Shown piece after piece: positions 50,425 through 61,104 of a DNA stretch of 64,000 nucleotides. Position numbers and translations under genes: made by a program. The notes beneath the pieces were generated by a model that had not been told where the DNA came from, did not search any database, and saw only the letters and a program-made list of their open reading frames with translations. The first letter of the stretch is position 1, and each line of letters starts with the position of its first letter. Origin of the DNA: Paenibacillus sp. SY21-1 (GTDB taxonomy: Bacteria; Bacillota; Bacilli; Paenibacillales; Paenibacillaceae); NCBI RefSeq assembly GCF_005222705.1, contig NZ_STGF01000005.1, forward strand, positions 62,001 through 126,000. The letters run 5' to 3'.

Positions 50425-51660
50425 ATGGTTATTAGCGCTTTATTCGTCTCGCTTCAAGTTGTAATGGTATTGATTGCCGTCTATCAGTTCGGTCTTTCGA
50501 TCTTCGGTCTTATGAAGAACAAAAGCCGCAAGCGGCACAAACCGCAAAAATCGTTTGCCGTGCTCGTTGCGGCGCATAATGAGGAGCAAGTGGTTGGCGC
50601 TCTCATTGACAATCTCAAAAAAATGGATTACCCGGAAGAGCTATACGATATTTTTGTTATTTGCGATAACTGCACGGACAACACCGCCGCAATCAGCGAG
50701 AGCATGGGAGTGCATGCTTGCCGCAGAACGAACCACCTGCTTCGGGGCAAAGGGTACGCTATTGAGTGGATGCTCAAAGAGCTGTGGGCGATGCCGCGCC
50801 AATACGATGCGGTCGTTATGTTCGATGCCGACAATCTGGTTAATCCCGATTTCCTTCAGCTTATGAACGATGATCTTTGCGAGGGTCATCAGGTTATTCA
50901 AGGCTATTTGGACACAAAAAATCCCGAGGATTCGTGGGTTACAGCCGCTTACGGCATTACGTACTGGTATTGCAACCGCCTGTGGCAGCTTTCCCGAACC
51001 AATTTGAAAATGAGCAATTTCCTGGGCGGAACTGGCATGTGCTTCGATTCGAAGCTGCTCAAGGAAATGGGCTGGGGAGCGACCAGCCTTGTAGAGGATC
51101 TGGAGTTCTCCATGCGCTGCGTGCAGCGGGGCATTTATCCGATTCTCAACTACGACGCAAAGGTGTACGACGAGAAGCCGGTAACGTTCAAGGCTTCCGC
51201 CAGACAGCGCCTGCGCTGGATGCAAGGCCATTTCAACGTAGCGCGGAACTATTTCTTCCCGCTGCTGTGGGCAAGCATCAAGGAACGCAATTTCATCAAG
51301 TTCGATTCGGCGATCTATTCCATTTCGGTCTATAATACACTGCTTGGATTCGTGCTGACGCTGATGATGTGGATTGATATTCTGGTGCCGTCCAAAAACG
51401 TGCTGGATTCCTTGTATAATTATTTGCCGTGGTGGACCGTTGCAATCGCCGCCTTCCTCGGCGCGATTCAATTCCCGATTGCGCTTATGCTTGAAAGGGT
51501 CAAGTCATGGAAAATGTACGCGCATCTGCTGACGCTCCCGTTTTTCCTGCTTTCCTGGTGGCCGATCACGTTCTACGCTTTCTTCACGCAGAACAACAAG
51601 ACATGGAGCCATACCCAGCATACTCGCGTCGTTCGGATCGAAGAGGTGCAGGGCAAGTAA
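50425..51660 (+). CDS. Family 2 glycosyltransferase, membrane-bound
   Basis: The ATG at 50425 has AGGGGG eight bases upstream. An ATG at 50419 and one at 50326 (with TGGAG) are alternatives; the last would add 33 lysine-rich residues coded by A-rich DNA. One N-terminal helix, a GT-A domain with VLVAAHNEEQVVG, FDADNLVNP (the DxD) and VEDLEFSMR, a QRLRWMQGH motif of processive synthases, and three or four C-terminal helices follow. It resembles poly-N-acetylglucosamine or cellulose synthase-like enzymes, making or lipid-linking an exported polysaccharide. No partner genes adjoin. Confidence 0.9.
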   Translation: MVISALFVSLQVVMVLIAVYQFGLSIFGLMKNKSRKRHKPQKSFAVLVAAHNEEQVVGALIDNLKKMDYPEELYDIFVICDNCTDNTAAISESMGVHACRRTNHLLRGKGYAIEWMLKELWAMPRQYDAVVMFDADNLVNPDFLQLMNDDLCEGHQVIQGYLDTKNPEDSWVTAAYGITYWYCNRLWQLSRTNLKMSNFLGGTGMCFDSKLLKEMGWGATSLVEDLEFSMRCVQRGIYPILNYDAKVYDEKPVTFKASARQRLRWMQGHFNVARNYFFPLLWASIKERNFIKFDSAIYSISVYNTLLGFVLTLMMWIDILVPSKNVLDSLYNYLPWWTVAIAAFLGAIQFPIALMLERVKSWKMYAHLLTLPFFLLSWWPITFYAFFTQNNKTWSHTQHTRVVRIEEVQGK

Positions 51661-51664
51661 AAGG

Positions 51665-51694
51665 TTGACACGCCAATTGAGGCTGTGATATAGT
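51665..51694 (+). promoter_or_regulatory. Promoter of infC-rpmI-rplT
   Basis: TTGACA (51665-51670), 18 bp, TATAGT (51689-51694), beginning just 4 bp after the glycosyltransferase stop. Confidence 0.75.
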
Positions 51695-51700
51695 AAGTCG

Positions 51701-51880
51701 GTAACATTTGACGAATAATTTCATGACGCACAAGCAGAAGCACCCGCTTCTCACCTTTCGGCGCAGGCTGGCTGGTTCGCGATAATCGATTGGTCATTCC
51801 ATTGTTGTTTTTGGACAATGCTTTGACATACATGTACGGTTATGGAATGCGGGTTCTTGCGAACCCGCATTTTTTGTTGT
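51701..51880 (+). promoter_or_regulatory. L20-type leader with terminator (infC attenuator)
   Basis: A leader of about 180 nt ends in a terminator (AATGCGGGTTC-TTGC-GAACCCGCATT, 51846-51871, then T-rich) placed before infC rather than after a gene. In Bacillus this operon is attenuated when L20 binds its own leader mRNA; position and layout agree. The anti-terminator pairing was not resolved by eye. Confidence 0.65.
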
Positions 51881-51918
51881 GATGGACATGAAACAGACTT
51901 TTTTGGAGGTGGCACGTT

Positions 51919-52434
51919 ATTAGCAGAGAACATCAAATCAATGATGAAATCAGAGCCAGAGAAGTACGTTTGGTAGGAGCGGAAGGTGAGCAGATCGGCA
52001 TCAAGCCGATTCGCGAAGCATTGCAGCTTGCAATCGATCTTAATCTGGATCTGGTGAACGTTGCTCCGACGGCCAAGCCGCCGGTATGCCGCATCATGGA
52101 CTATGGCAAATTCCGTTACGAGCAGCAGAAGAAAGAGAAGGAAGCACGCAAAAATCAGAAAATCGTCGACGTTAAGGAAGTTTGGTTCCGCGCCAACATC
52201 GACGAAAACGACTACCAAACGAAATATCGTAATGTCGTTAAGTTTCTGAATGAAGGCGACAAGGTTAAAGCTTCCGTTCGTTTCCGCGGCCGGGAAATTG
52301 CCCATGCAGCGCTCGGACAAAAAATTCTGGATCGCTTGCAGCAAGAGGTTGCCGAATTATGCAGCGTTGAGCGTGCTCCCAAGCTTGAGGGCCGGAGCAT
52401 GATTATGATTTTGGCACCGAAATCAAACAGCTAA
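51919..52434 (+). CDS. infC: Translation initiation factor IF-3
   Basis: 171 residues from an ATT start at 51919, seven bases after GGAGGTGG. This choice restores the conserved N-terminus [20 protein letters not shown], and infC is known to use AUU starts, which lets IF-3 limit its own synthesis. Other signatures: [29 protein letters not shown] and the C-domain [20 protein letters not shown]. It keeps 30S subunits free and checks start-codon pairing. Confidence 0.96.
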   Translation: MSREHQINDEIRAREVRLVGAEGEQIGIKPIREALQLAIDLNLDLVNVAPTAKPPVCRIMDYGKFRYEQQKKEKEARKNQKIVDVKEVWFRANIDENDYQTKYRNVVKFLNEGDKVKASVRFRGREIAHAALGQKILDRLQQEVAELCSVERAPKLEGRSMIMILAPKSNS

Positions 52435-52469
52435 CAACTGGATTACGAATATTAAGGAGGATAACTGTT

Positions 52470-52670
52470 ATGCCTAAGATGAAAACACACAGCAGTCTGA
52501 AAGACCGCTTCAAAATTACCGGAACGGGTAAAGTAAAGCGTTACAAAGCTTACCGTAACCACTTGCTTTCGCACAAATCCGGCCGTCAAAAACGTGTTCT
52601 TGCAGGTCAGCCGCTTATGGCTGCCGGCGACGTTCGTCGTCTGCAACAAGGTCTTTCCAACCTGAAATAG
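52470..52670 (+). CDS. rpmI: Ribosomal protein L35
   Basis: 66 residues: [24 protein letters not shown] and [31 protein letters not shown]. Second gene of the infC operon, 35 bp after it. Confidence 0.97.
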   Translation: MPKMKTHSSLKDRFKITGTGKVKRYKAYRNHLLSHKSGRQKRVLAGQPLMAAGDVRRLQQGLSNLK

Positions 52671-52716
52671 ATTTCATTCGATATAAACAAATTCAACCCA
52701 CAGGAGGTTTCCACAC

Positions 52717-53076
52717 ATGGCAAGAGTGAAAGGCGGCTTTGTCCGCACTCGTCGTCGTAAAAAAATTCTAAAGCTGGCTAAAGGCTACTTCGGTTCGAAG
52801 CATCGCCTGTTTAAAACCGCGAAGGAGCAAGTAGGCAAGTCCCTTATGTACGCTTACCGCGACCGTCGCAACAAAAAACGCGATATCCGCAGACTGTGGA
52901 TCGTTCGTATTAACGCGGCTGCCCGCACTAACGGTCTTTCCTACAGCAAATTGATGCACGGCTTGAAGCTTGCGGGCGTTGAAGTGAACCGCAAGATCCT
53001 TGCTGACCTGGCTGTTAACGATGTTGCATCGTTCAACTCGCTGGCTGGCATTGCCAAAGAAAAAGTTAACGCCTAG
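52717..53076 (+). CDS. rplT: Ribosomal protein L20
   Basis: 119 residues: [29 protein letters not shown] and FAVRDR-type core, ending [17 protein letters not shown]. It binds 23S rRNA early in 50S assembly and is the probable repressor of this operon through the leader at 51701-51880. Confidence 0.97.
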   Translation: MARVKGGFVRTRRRKKILKLAKGYFGSKHRLFKTAKEQVGKSLMYAYRDRRNKKRDIRRLWIVRINAAARTNGLSYSKLMHGLKLAGVEVNRKILADLAVNDVASFNSLAGIAKEKVNA

Positions 53077-53088
53077 GCGTTATTGAAC

Positions 53089-53123
53089 AGAGTCGTTCCT
53101 TAAACGGGAACGGCTCTTTTTTA
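53089..53123 (+). terminator. Terminator of the infC operon
   Basis: GAGTCGTTCC pairs with GGGAACGGCTC, then six T residues. Confidence 0.88.
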
Positions 53124-53205
53124 TTGCAATAGCGAGGACAAACAAACAGTCAAGCCGCTTGCAAGCCGAATAAACTGAAGAACAACGGGAAAGGAGGGAT
53201 TTTGT

Positions 53206-53550
53206 ATGCAGAATGTTTCCAAGCAGGCTGCAAGGAAACTGGTCGGCAAATCCATCTACGCAGTTCGTTCTGACGGCTCTGTCGTCACCGGCAAGCTTGT
53301 TCGGGTACACAACAATAAACTTGTGCTTGCTCCGCTAAAGCGGGACAAAGGCAAGGTCGTGCAGACGAAAGCGATTTTGCCCCTTGTGCTGTTCGACTTG
53401 CTGGCAATCGGAACGCTGTGGGGAGGCGGATTCGGCGGCGGATGCTGCAACCAGGGCTTTAACAACTGCTGCGGAGGCGGGTACGGACCCGGCTATGGCG
53501 CGGGACCGTACGGCGGTTACGGCTACGGCAAAGGCTACAATGGGTATTAA
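53206..53550 (+). CDS. Small protein with an Sm-like N-terminus and a Gly/Tyr-rich tail
   Basis: 114 residues with SD AAAGGAGG. Residues 10-60 (LVGKSIYAVRSDGSVVTGKLVRVHNNKLVLAPL) read like a small beta barrel of the Sm/KOW type. After a hydrophobic turn (LPLVLFDLLAIGTLW) the tail from residue 73 is nearly all Gly, Tyr, Asn and Cys, with CCNQ and NNCCGGG. Such tails occur in spore-surface and cell-envelope proteins of Bacillota. Function unknown. Confidence 0.75.
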   Translation: MQNVSKQAARKLVGKSIYAVRSDGSVVTGKLVRVHNNKLVLAPLKRDKGKVVQTKAILPLVLFDLLAIGTLWGGGFGGGCCNQGFNNCCGGGYGPGYGAGPYGGYGYGKGYNGY

Positions 53551-53611
53551 GCGCTTCTAAGGAACAAAGCCTTGCCGCTGCCGCGGCTGCAGTCAAGGCG
53601 CCGGCTTTAGG

Positions 53612-54076
53612 CTAATTGGTGGTTTGCGGCGGGGAAAGCCGTTTGAGCAGCTCATAGCAGCGAAGCTCCGGGACGTAGCGGACGGTCTCATACCCCAGCT
53701 TGCGGTACAGGAGGTGTGCGCGGTCATTGCTGTCATCGACGAACAGTCTTGCGATGGTGCAGCCTCTTGCCGCTCCGTAGGACTCGCTGCAGGCCATCAG
53801 CTGCTTGCCCCAGCCGCGCCCTCGATGCTCGGGATGGGTGACCATCATATCCTGGTAGAGGATTTGGCCCATGATTTCAAAATGAATAAAGGCGACCGGC
53901 GGGCTTTTTTTGGACAAGGCGACTACAAAGGCCGCTCCGCGGCGAAATCGCAGCGGCAGCTCGCGAATGACCTGCGCGTCTTGCTGATGAACGGTATGGG
54001 AAAGCGGGATAAGCTCATCCCGTATGAGACGGACGACTTCAGTCTGATCGTACCTCGGGTTATACGCTCGGATCAT
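53612..54076 (-). CDS. GNAT-family N-acetyltransferase
   Basis: 154 residues from the ATG at 54076 behind GAGGAG; longer versions begin without an SD. Acetyl-CoA motif MMVTHPEHRGRGWGKQLMACSE and the closing DDSNDRAHLLYRKLGYETVRYVPE are typical. Substrate unknown. It is divergent from the ilv operon promoter region. Confidence 0.9.
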   Translation of the reverse strand: MIRAYNPRYDQTEVVRLIRDELIPLSHTVHQQDAQVIRELPLRFRRGAAFVVALSKKSPPVAFIHFEIMGQILYQDMMVTHPEHRGRGWGKQLMACSESYGAARGCTIARLFVDDSNDRAHLLYRKLGYETVRYVPELRCYELLKRLSPPQTTN

Positions 54077-54210
54077 GCCTTTTCTCCTCATATGCGCGGC
54101 AGAGCGTGTCTGCCGCATGATTTGGCCCCGGCGGGGCTACACTAGCATATGTGCTGCAGTAGGCAAGTGCTCCGCTTGCAGCAGGCAAAATAAAGAATTG
54201 CTTCTGGTTC

Positions 54211-54239
54211 TTGACGAACGATGGAGCAGGGCCTATAAT
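54211..54239 (+). promoter_or_regulatory. Promoter of the ilv-leu operon
   Basis: TTGACG (54211-54216), 17 bp, TATAAT (54234-54239), followed by a T-box leader of about 350 nt. Confidence 0.85.
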
Positions 54240-54296
54240 AAAAGGAGTCTTATCTGTCACGTACTGGCTAGCACAAGGTGACAATATACAATCGGC

Positions 54297-54611
54297 ATTG
54301 ATGAGGACAAAGTGTTAAGGGCTCTTTTGATCAGAGAGCGGACAGACTTGCTGCAACTGTCGCCAAAATCCCTTTTTACGAGGTCACCTCTGAGCTGTTT
54401 TCTTGAAAGGCAACCAAGTTGCTCATTAGAGGAAATCGCAGGGCAAGCGTTAAAGTGCCAATGGTAGGAGCGATCGTGCACTCGTTCATACCTGTGGAGG
54501 TTATACATCGGGAGATGTATAGCGAATTTGGGTGGTACCACGGAAGATCAACCTTTCGTCCCTTTTGTTTCTATTGCAGAGACAGAGGGAGCGAAAGGTT
54601 TTTTGTTTTTC
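54297..54611 (+). promoter_or_regulatory. T-box riboswitch, probably leucine-specific
   Basis: The hallmark T-box sequence TTGGGTGGTACCACGG (54529-54544) is present, with the tRNA-acceptor-binding TGG bulge. Stem I begins near 54300; its lower helix GGCTC (54317-54321)/GAGCT (54392-54396) places CTC (54388-54390) in the specifier position, a Leu codon, as in Bacillus ilvB leaders. The terminator (AACCTTTCGTCCCT pairing with AGGGAGCGAAAGGTT, then T-rich) ends at about 54610. Uncharged tRNA-Leu should allow readthrough. Confidence 0.9.
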
Positions 54612-54628
54612 TGAGAGGAGGATGACTG

Positions 54629-56371
54629 ATGGTTACGCAAAACGCAACAAAGCAGTCTAAAGAGGAATTGAAGGAAAGGCTCTCGAAGCCTGAAGTCATA
54701 TCGGGTTCGGAAATTTTGCTGCGCAGCCTGCTTCTTGAGGATGTGGATTGCGTATTCGGCTATCCGGGCGGAGCCGTACTCTATATTTACGATGCGATGC
54801 ATGGCAATCCGGATTTCAATCACGTGCTTACCCGTCATGAGCAAGGCGCTATCCATGCGGCAGACGGCTACGCCCGCGCCAGCGGCAAGGTTGGCGTGTG
54901 CATTGCGACATCGGGCCCGGGCGCTACGAACCTGGTAACGGGCATAGCGACCGCTTATATGGATTCCGTGCCGCTCGTTGTTATTACAGGCAACGTCATT
55001 TCAACGCTGATCGGCAGCGACGCTTTTCAGGAAGCCGATATTACGGGCATTACGATGCCGATTACGAAGCACAGCTATCTGGTTCGTGACGTGCAGGATT
55101 TGCCGCGCATTATTCACGAGGCGTTCCATATTGCCAATACCGGCCGCAAGGGACCTGTACTGATCGATATTCCTAAGGACGTATCGGCTGCGAAGACGTT
55201 GTTCAAGCCGGTGACGGAAGTGAATATCAGGGGCTACAACCCGACGGTCAATCCGAACAAAAACCAGGTCGACAAGCTGATCAAGGCGATCGAGCAAGCC
55301 GAGCGTCCGCTTATTCTTGCAGGCGGCGGCGTTGTATATTCCGGCGCTCACGAGGAATTGCTCGAGTTCGTAACCAAAACGGAAATTCCGATTACAACAA
55401 CGCTGCTTGGGCTGGGAGCTTTTCCTAGCGGCAACGATTTGTGGCTTGGCATGCCTGGTATGCACGGAACGTACACGGCGAATACGTCGATTCAAAACGC
55501 GGACCTGCTGATTAATATCGGCGCCCGCTTTGACGATCGCGTAACGGGTAAGCTTGCAGGCTTTGCGCCGCTGGCAAAAATCGTACACATCGACATCGAT
55601 CCGGCTGAAATTGGCAAAAATGTACCGACAGACATCCCGATCGTCGGCGATGTAAAGACGGTCTTGCAGGCTGTGAACAAGCTGGCTAAGCGTGCGGAGA
55701 AGGCTGATGACTGGCGTGCCAAGCTTAAGGCATCCTCAAAGGAATATCCGTTCAGCTATACCGACTCCGATGTTGAGCTTAAGCCGCAATGGGTTGTAGA
55801 GCTCATTCACGAGACGACCGATGGCGACGCCATCGTGACAACGGACGTAGGCCAGCATCAAATGTGGGCGGCGCAGTACTACAAATTCAACAAGCCGCGC
55901 TCATGGGTGACCTCCGGCGGCCTTGGCACTATGGGCTTTGGTTTCCCGTCGGCAATCGGCGCCCAGATGGCGAATCCGGATCGTGTAGTCGTGTCGATCA
56001 ACGGCGACGGCGGCATGCAAATGTGTGCGCAGGAGCTTGCGATTTGCGCGATCCACAACATCCCGGTCAAGGTTGTTATTCTGAACAATCAAGTGCTTGG
56101 CATGGTTCGCCAATGGCAGGAGCTGATTCACGAAAATCGCTTCAGCCATATCGATCTGGCAGGCAGCCCGGACTTCGTCAAGCTTGCTGAAGCATACGGC
56201 GTAAAGGGCTTCCGCGCAACGAACAAGGAAGATGCCCGTTCGGTTTGGGAAGAAGCGCTGCGTCATCCAGGTCCAGCGGTCGTGGAGTTCGTCGTTCGCA
56301 AGGATGAGAACGTGTATCCGATGGTTGCCCAAGGAAGCACAATCGACCAAATGATCATGGGGGATGCGTAA
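54629..56371 (+). CDS. ilvB: Acetolactate synthase, large (catalytic) subunit
   Basis: 580 residues, ThDP- and FAD-dependent. FGYPGGAVLYIYDAM, the ThDP-activating Glu in RHEQGAIHAADGYAR, and the ThDP/Mg site NGDGGMQMCAQELAI are all present. It makes acetolactate or acetohydroxybutyrate for branched-chain amino acids. SD GAGGAGG. The stop directly abuts the ilvN start (TAAATG). Confidence 0.96.
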   Translation: MVTQNATKQSKEELKERLSKPEVISGSEILLRSLLLEDVDCVFGYPGGAVLYIYDAMHGNPDFNHVLTRHEQGAIHAADGYARASGKVGVCIATSGPGATNLVTGIATAYMDSVPLVVITGNVISTLIGSDAFQEADITGITMPITKHSYLVRDVQDLPRIIHEAFHIANTGRKGPVLIDIPKDVSAAKTLFKPVTEVNIRGYNPTVNPNKNQVDKLIKAIEQAERPLILAGGGVVYSGAHEELLEFVTKTEIPITTTLLGLGAFPSGNDLWLGMPGMHGTYTANTSIQNADLLINIGARFDDRVTGKLAGFAPLAKIVHIDIDPAEIGKNVPTDIPIVGDVKTVLQAVNKLAKRAEKADDWRAKLKASSKEYPFSYTDSDVELKPQWVVELIHETTDGDAIVTTDVGQHQMWAAQYYKFNKPRSWVTSGGLGTMGFGFPSAIGAQMANPDRVVVSINGDGGMQMCAQELAICAIHNIPVKVVILNNQVLGMVRQWQELIHENRFSHIDLAGSPDFVKLAEAYGVKGFRATNKEDARSVWEEALRHPGPAVVEFVVRKDENVYPMVAQGSTIDQMIMGDA

Positions 56372-56860
56372 ATGAAGAAGCATACGATCGCAGTCATCGT
56401 TAACGATCAGCCCGGCGTTCTGCAGCGCGTTTCCGGCCTATTCGGACGCCGCGGCTTTAACATTGAAAGCATTACGGTAGGCGCAAGCGAAGAAGCGGGC
56501 TTGTCCCGTATGGTCATCGTCACTTCAGGCGATGACCACACGCTTGAACAAGTAACAAAGCAGCTGTACAAGCTGATTGACGTCATCAAGGTCGTTGATC
56601 TTAGCGCCAATCCGATGGTTGGACGCGAGCTTGCCTTGATTAAAGTAGCAGCCGAGCCTGCCGCCCGTCCTGAGATTTTTGCAGTAGTCGAAACCTTCCG
56701 TGCTGCGGTGGTTGACATCGCGACTCATTCGATTGTTGTACAGGTTGTGGGCGATACGGAAAAAATCGACGCTATGATCGAGCTCATGAAGCCTTACGGC
56801 ATACGCGAGCTTTCCCGCACCGGCGTAACCGCGCTTAACCGCGGCAATGCCAAAGGCTAG
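56372..56860 (+). CDS. ilvN: Acetolactate synthase, small regulatory subunit
   Basis: 162 residues: N-terminal ACT domain (HTIAVIVNDQPGVLQRVSGLFGRRGFNIESITVG) and C-terminal ALS_ss_C domain. It confers valine feedback on IlvB. It starts right after the ilvB stop. A small CCCGC/GCGGG hairpin lies in the 119-bp gap before ilvC. Confidence 0.96.
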   Translation: MKKHTIAVIVNDQPGVLQRVSGLFGRRGFNIESITVGASEEAGLSRMVIVTSGDDHTLEQVTKQLYKLIDVIKVVDLSANPMVGRELALIKVAAEPAARPEIFAVVETFRAAVVDIATHSIVVQVVGDTEKIDAMIELMKPYGIRELSRTGVTALNRGNAKG

Positions 56861-56961
56861 TTTAATCGGATATACCGCCCGCTTTGAGCGGGAGTTTAAG
56901 GGGAGAACCGCTGCATATGCGCCCTTCTCTGCTTAAACACCCGTTCAAAAGGGTTAAATAA

Positions 56962-57972
<1,011 letters not shown>

Positions 57973-58114
57973 TCAAGCGGCACGATTCGAAATAGATTTC
58001 TAACAAAACGATAATCCCGGTCCGAAAGCTAAGCACGGGCGGAGCGTCCTGTACGCCCGCCCGCGTTCCGCTATGCGCGCCGGGATGATTGTGTTCATGG
58101 AGGTGGATGCAGCA

Positions 58115-59659
58115 ATGCGGAAAATTTATATTTTTGATACGACGCTTCGTGACGGAGAACAGTCCCCGGGTGTCAATCTGAACACGAAGGAAAAAGTGGA
58201 GATCGCTCTTCAGCTGGAAAAGCTGGGCGTGGATCGCATTGAAGCGGGTTTCCCTGCCGCATCGCCAGGCGATCTGGCGGCAGTTAACGCTGTAGCGCGC
58301 GCAGTGAAGGACGCATCAATTATCGGTCTGTCCCGCTCCCGCGAGCAGGATATCGATGCTGTGCGCGAGGCGCTGCAAGGCGCGCAGGACCCGTGCATCC
58401 ACTTATTTCTTGCGACAAGCCCGATTCACCGCAAGCATAAGCTGCGGATGGAGAAGGCGCAGGTGCTGGAAACGGCCGAGCGCGCCATTCGGTATGCGAA
58501 GCAGTATTTTAACAAAATAGAGTTTTCCCCTGAGGATGCGGGGCGGACCGAGCTTGATTTTCTGTGCGAAGTAACGGAGATGGCGATTAAAGCTGGAGCT
58601 ACGGTCGTTAACATTCCGGATACGGTCGGCTATATGAATCCGCAGGAGTTCGGAAACATTTTCAAGACGCTGAAAGAAAATGTACCGAATATCGAAACGA
58701 TTCAGCTTAGCGCTCATTGCCATGATGATCTGGGAATGGCAACAGCCAACGCGCTGTCGGCTATCCTGAACGGAGCGGATCAAGTAGAAGGCACGATTAA
58801 CGGTATCGGCGAACGCGCCGGCAATACCGCTCTTGAGGAAATTGCGTTGGCGCTTGCGACTCGTCCGGATTATTTTGGCGCGCAAACAACGCTTAACCTG
58901 AAGGAAATCGCCAAAACAAGCCGTCTGGTCAGCAAGCTGACAGGCATGGTCGTACCGGGAAATAAAGCCATTGTCGGCGCCAATGCCTTTGCGCACGAGT
59001 CCGGCATCCATCAGGACGGCATGCTCAAGGAGAAAACGACATACGAGATCATTTCTCCGGATACGATCGGTCTTAAAGATTCCAAGCTGGTGCTTGGCAA
59101 ACATTCCGGCCGTCACGCTTTCCGCGAGAAGCTGGTCGATCTGGGATATGAGCTTGAGGAAACGGCGCTTAACGAAGCGTTTGCGAAATTCAAAGATCTT
59201 GCTGACCGCAAAAAGAACGTAACGGACGAGGATCTGTACGCTTTGCTGGAAGCGAAGCTGGTCGATTCCCCAGAGGTTTATGCGCTGGAGGCCATTCAGG
59301 TAAGCTACGGCAATCAATCGACGCCTAGCGCTTCCGTCCGTATCCGCAAGGAGGATGGCAGCATCGCCGAGGAAGTTGCGATTGGCAACGGGTCGGTTGA
59401 CGCGATTTATAACGCCATCGACAAAGTAACGCAAGAGACGGTGGAATTGGAGGACTACTCGATTCAATCCGTTTCCCAAGGCAAGGATGCGCAAGGCGAA
59501 GTGCATGTCGTGCTTCGCGAAGGCGAGGATTCGGCAACAGGCCGCGGCCTGAGCACCGACATTCTTGAAGCGAGCGCCCGCGCTTACATCGACGCGCTGA
59601 ACCGTTTGATCGACAAGCGCAAATCGCCGGGCCGCCGCGATAAGATGAGTCTGATCTAG
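58115..59659 (+). CDS. leuA: 2-Isopropylmalate synthase
   Basis: 514 residues from the ATG at 58115, placed eight bases after GGAGGTGG and giving the conserved [19 protein letters not shown]. The metal site HCHDDLG, a KHSGRHAF segment and the C-terminal leucine-binding regulatory domain (about 380-505) are present. First committed step of leucine synthesis. It is the last gene of the operon: leuB, leuC and leuD do not follow, so they lie elsewhere. Confidence 0.96.
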   Translation: MRKIYIFDTTLRDGEQSPGVNLNTKEKVEIALQLEKLGVDRIEAGFPAASPGDLAAVNAVARAVKDASIIGLSRSREQDIDAVREALQGAQDPCIHLFLATSPIHRKHKLRMEKAQVLETAERAIRYAKQYFNKIEFSPEDAGRTELDFLCEVTEMAIKAGATVVNIPDTVGYMNPQEFGNIFKTLKENVPNIETIQLSAHCHDDLGMATANALSAILNGADQVEGTINGIGERAGNTALEEIALALATRPDYFGAQTTLNLKEIAKTSRLVSKLTGMVVPGNKAIVGANAFAHESGIHQDGMLKEKTTYEIISPDTIGLKDSKLVLGKHSGRHAFREKLVDLGYELEETALNEAFAKFKDLADRKKNVTDEDLYALLEAKLVDSPEVYALEAIQVSYGNQSTPSASVRIRKEDGSIAEEVAIGNGSVDAIYNAIDKVTQETVELEDYSIQSVSQGKDAQGEVHVVLREGEDSATGRGLSTDILEASARAYIDALNRLIDKRKSPGRRDKMSLI

Positions 59660-59692
59660 CACCTATAAAGGCTGAAATTTGCCGAGTACAAG

Positions 59693-59735
59693 CAAGGGCC
59701 GTGCTGGGGAGCGATCTCCCGGCACGGCCCTTGTT
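59693..59735. terminator. Long hairpin after leuA
   Basis: CAAGGGCCGTGCTGGGGAG pairs with CTCCCGGCACGGCCCTTG (about 18 bp) around CGAT. The T tract is short. Lies between converging genes. Confidence 0.65.
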
Positions 59736-59792
59736 CGCAATCCATTATCGGCATGGCTTGCGTGAGCTTTTGCAGCAATTCCTGAGTGTATA

Positions 59793-60995
59793 TCAGCCTC
59801 GCTTGTCGCCTGCAAGCGCCCCTTTGGAAGCAATCAGGAAATACATAAAAAACAATCCGCACACAACCGCGATAAAGCCGTAGCCCCCGAATATGTCCAG
59901 TTTGGTTGCATAGTAGCCAAACCCTAGTCCGATCACGCTATGCACGATATTCAGGCCAAGCGATTGAAAAGAATCCATGGTGGCGCGCATGCCGGAATCG
60001 ATTCGATGATGCAAATAACCCGATGCCAGCGGCTCAGCAATGCCGGAGAACAAACAGATGACCATAAAAGCCGCTAACCCGCCGAAGCCCTTCCAAGCGG
60101 CAGCGAGTGCAAAGCCTGCGGCAAATATCAGGCTGACCGTGCTGAATAGAAAGCGATAGCTGAACCGCCGGACAAGCAGATGCGCAAACAGGCTGCCAGG
60201 CAGACGGAGGATCAGCAGTCCCGCAGACAGCAGGCCGAAATACAGCACAGGCATCCCCAGACGCTCCACATAAATTTGCCAGAATTCGTCGAGCAAGCTG
60301 ATAGCCGAGCCCGTCACCATAGCGGTCAATATGACCAGGCTAACCCCCGGGTTGCCTCGAAAGAAGCGCAGCGATGCTTGCACATACCGAATCAGCGGCA
60401 CAGCTTCTTCCGACTGTTCTTTGAATGTCGGCTCCTTCAGCGTTAGCGACGCGAACAGCGCGACGAGCATGCTCGCAAGCGAAAGCCAGTAATTCAGCTC
60501 CAGCCCATAATGGCTCGCGATCAGGCCGCCGCACAAAGCGGCAACGGTTGCGGAGGACAAATCAAATGCGTGCATTCTCCCCACATATTTTTCAAACTTG
60601 GACTGCTCGTCGTGCAGGAGCAAGGAATCATACAGCAGCGCCGTTTCCGATCCGCTGGTTAGCGAATGGCCGATGCCCGCAAGAAATACGACGAGCGCAA
60701 AGTGCCAGAACTCGTTGGCGAATAGCAGGATGGCAAATTCGCAGCTGCCCAGCAGCGCACCGAGAATGAGCAAGTTTTTGCGGCTCCATTTATCGGCAAG
60801 CACCCCGCTTGGAATCTCAAGCAGAATAATCGTGACGGCAAAAATAATTTCCGTAAAAATAACCTGCTGAATGGTCATGCCGCGCATTTCCCAGAACAAT
60901 CTTTCAATGACATATGCGGGAATCAAGCTTTGAAACAGCCGTACGGCGTACAGCTTCCATACATTTTGACGATAGTTAACCATTTGGGCTTTCAT
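59793..60995 (-). CDS. MFS efflux-type transporter under a leader peptide
   Basis: 400 residues with 12 hydrophobic segments; EIPSGVLADKWSRKN after segment 2 is the MFS motif A of drug-efflux members. SD GGAGGAGAGG immediately before the ATG at 60995. Upstream on the same strand lie an 8-codon leader ORF and a hairpin whose 3' arm ends on this SD, the layout of translationally attenuated antibiotic-resistance genes. It follows a LuxR/STAND regulator gene by 126 bp. Substrate unknown; a ribosome-targeting compound is the natural guess. Confidence 0.88.
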   Translation of the reverse strand: MKAQMVNYRQNVWKLYAVRLFQSLIPAYVIERLFWEMRGMTIQQVIFTEIIFAVTIILLEIPSGVLADKWSRKNLLILGALLGSCEFAILLFANEFWHFALVVFLAGIGHSLTSGSETALLYDSLLLHDEQSKFEKYVGRMHAFDLSSATVAALCGGLIASHYGLELNYWLSLASMLVALFASLTLKEPTFKEQSEEAVPLIRYVQASLRFFRGNPGVSLVILTAMVTGSAISLLDEFWQIYVERLGMPVLYFGLLSAGLLILRLPGSLFAHLLVRRFSYRFLFSTVSLIFAAGFALAAAWKGFGGLAAFMVICLFSGIAEPLASGYLHHRIDSGMRATMDSFQSLGLNIVHSVIGLGFGYYATKLDIFGGYGFIAVVCGLFFMYFLIASKGALAGDKRG

Positions 60996-61006
60996 TTGCC
61001 TCTCCT

Positions 61007-61053
61007 CCTGTTATTCCGTTAGCTGTATGGTTGTTCAACGTACGGATAACAGG
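61007..61053 (-). promoter_or_regulatory. SD-sequestering hairpin before the MFS gene
   Basis: In the mRNA (minus strand) CCTGTTATCCGT pairs with ACGGAATAACAGG (one bulge). The 3' arm runs directly into the SD of the MFS gene. The leader-coding segment CCTCCCTGTTAATCC could pair with the same SD-side arm, giving an alternative structure. Confidence 0.65.
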
Positions 61054-61077
61054 CGGAGCACGCGTCCGTCCTAGGGA

Positions 61078-61104
61078 TTAACAGGGAGGTCTAGCCAGTC
61101 CCAT
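61078..61104 (-). CDS. Leader peptide MGLARPPC
   Basis: An 8-codon ORF with an excellent SD (AAAGGAGGTG, six bases before its ATG at 61104), ending in TAA. It contains the Arg-Pro-Pro stretch, a poor substrate for peptide-bond formation, so ribosomes could stall here, especially with a bound antibiotic, and free the downstream SD. Too short for standard gene finding; the call rests on SD quality and position. Confidence 0.65.
   Translation of the reverse strand: MGLARPPC

Noticed and set aside
58403..59662. 419-codon open frame on the minus strand, opposite leuA
   Set aside because: It mirrors the codon structure of a certain leuA gene; no SD, no family resemblance.
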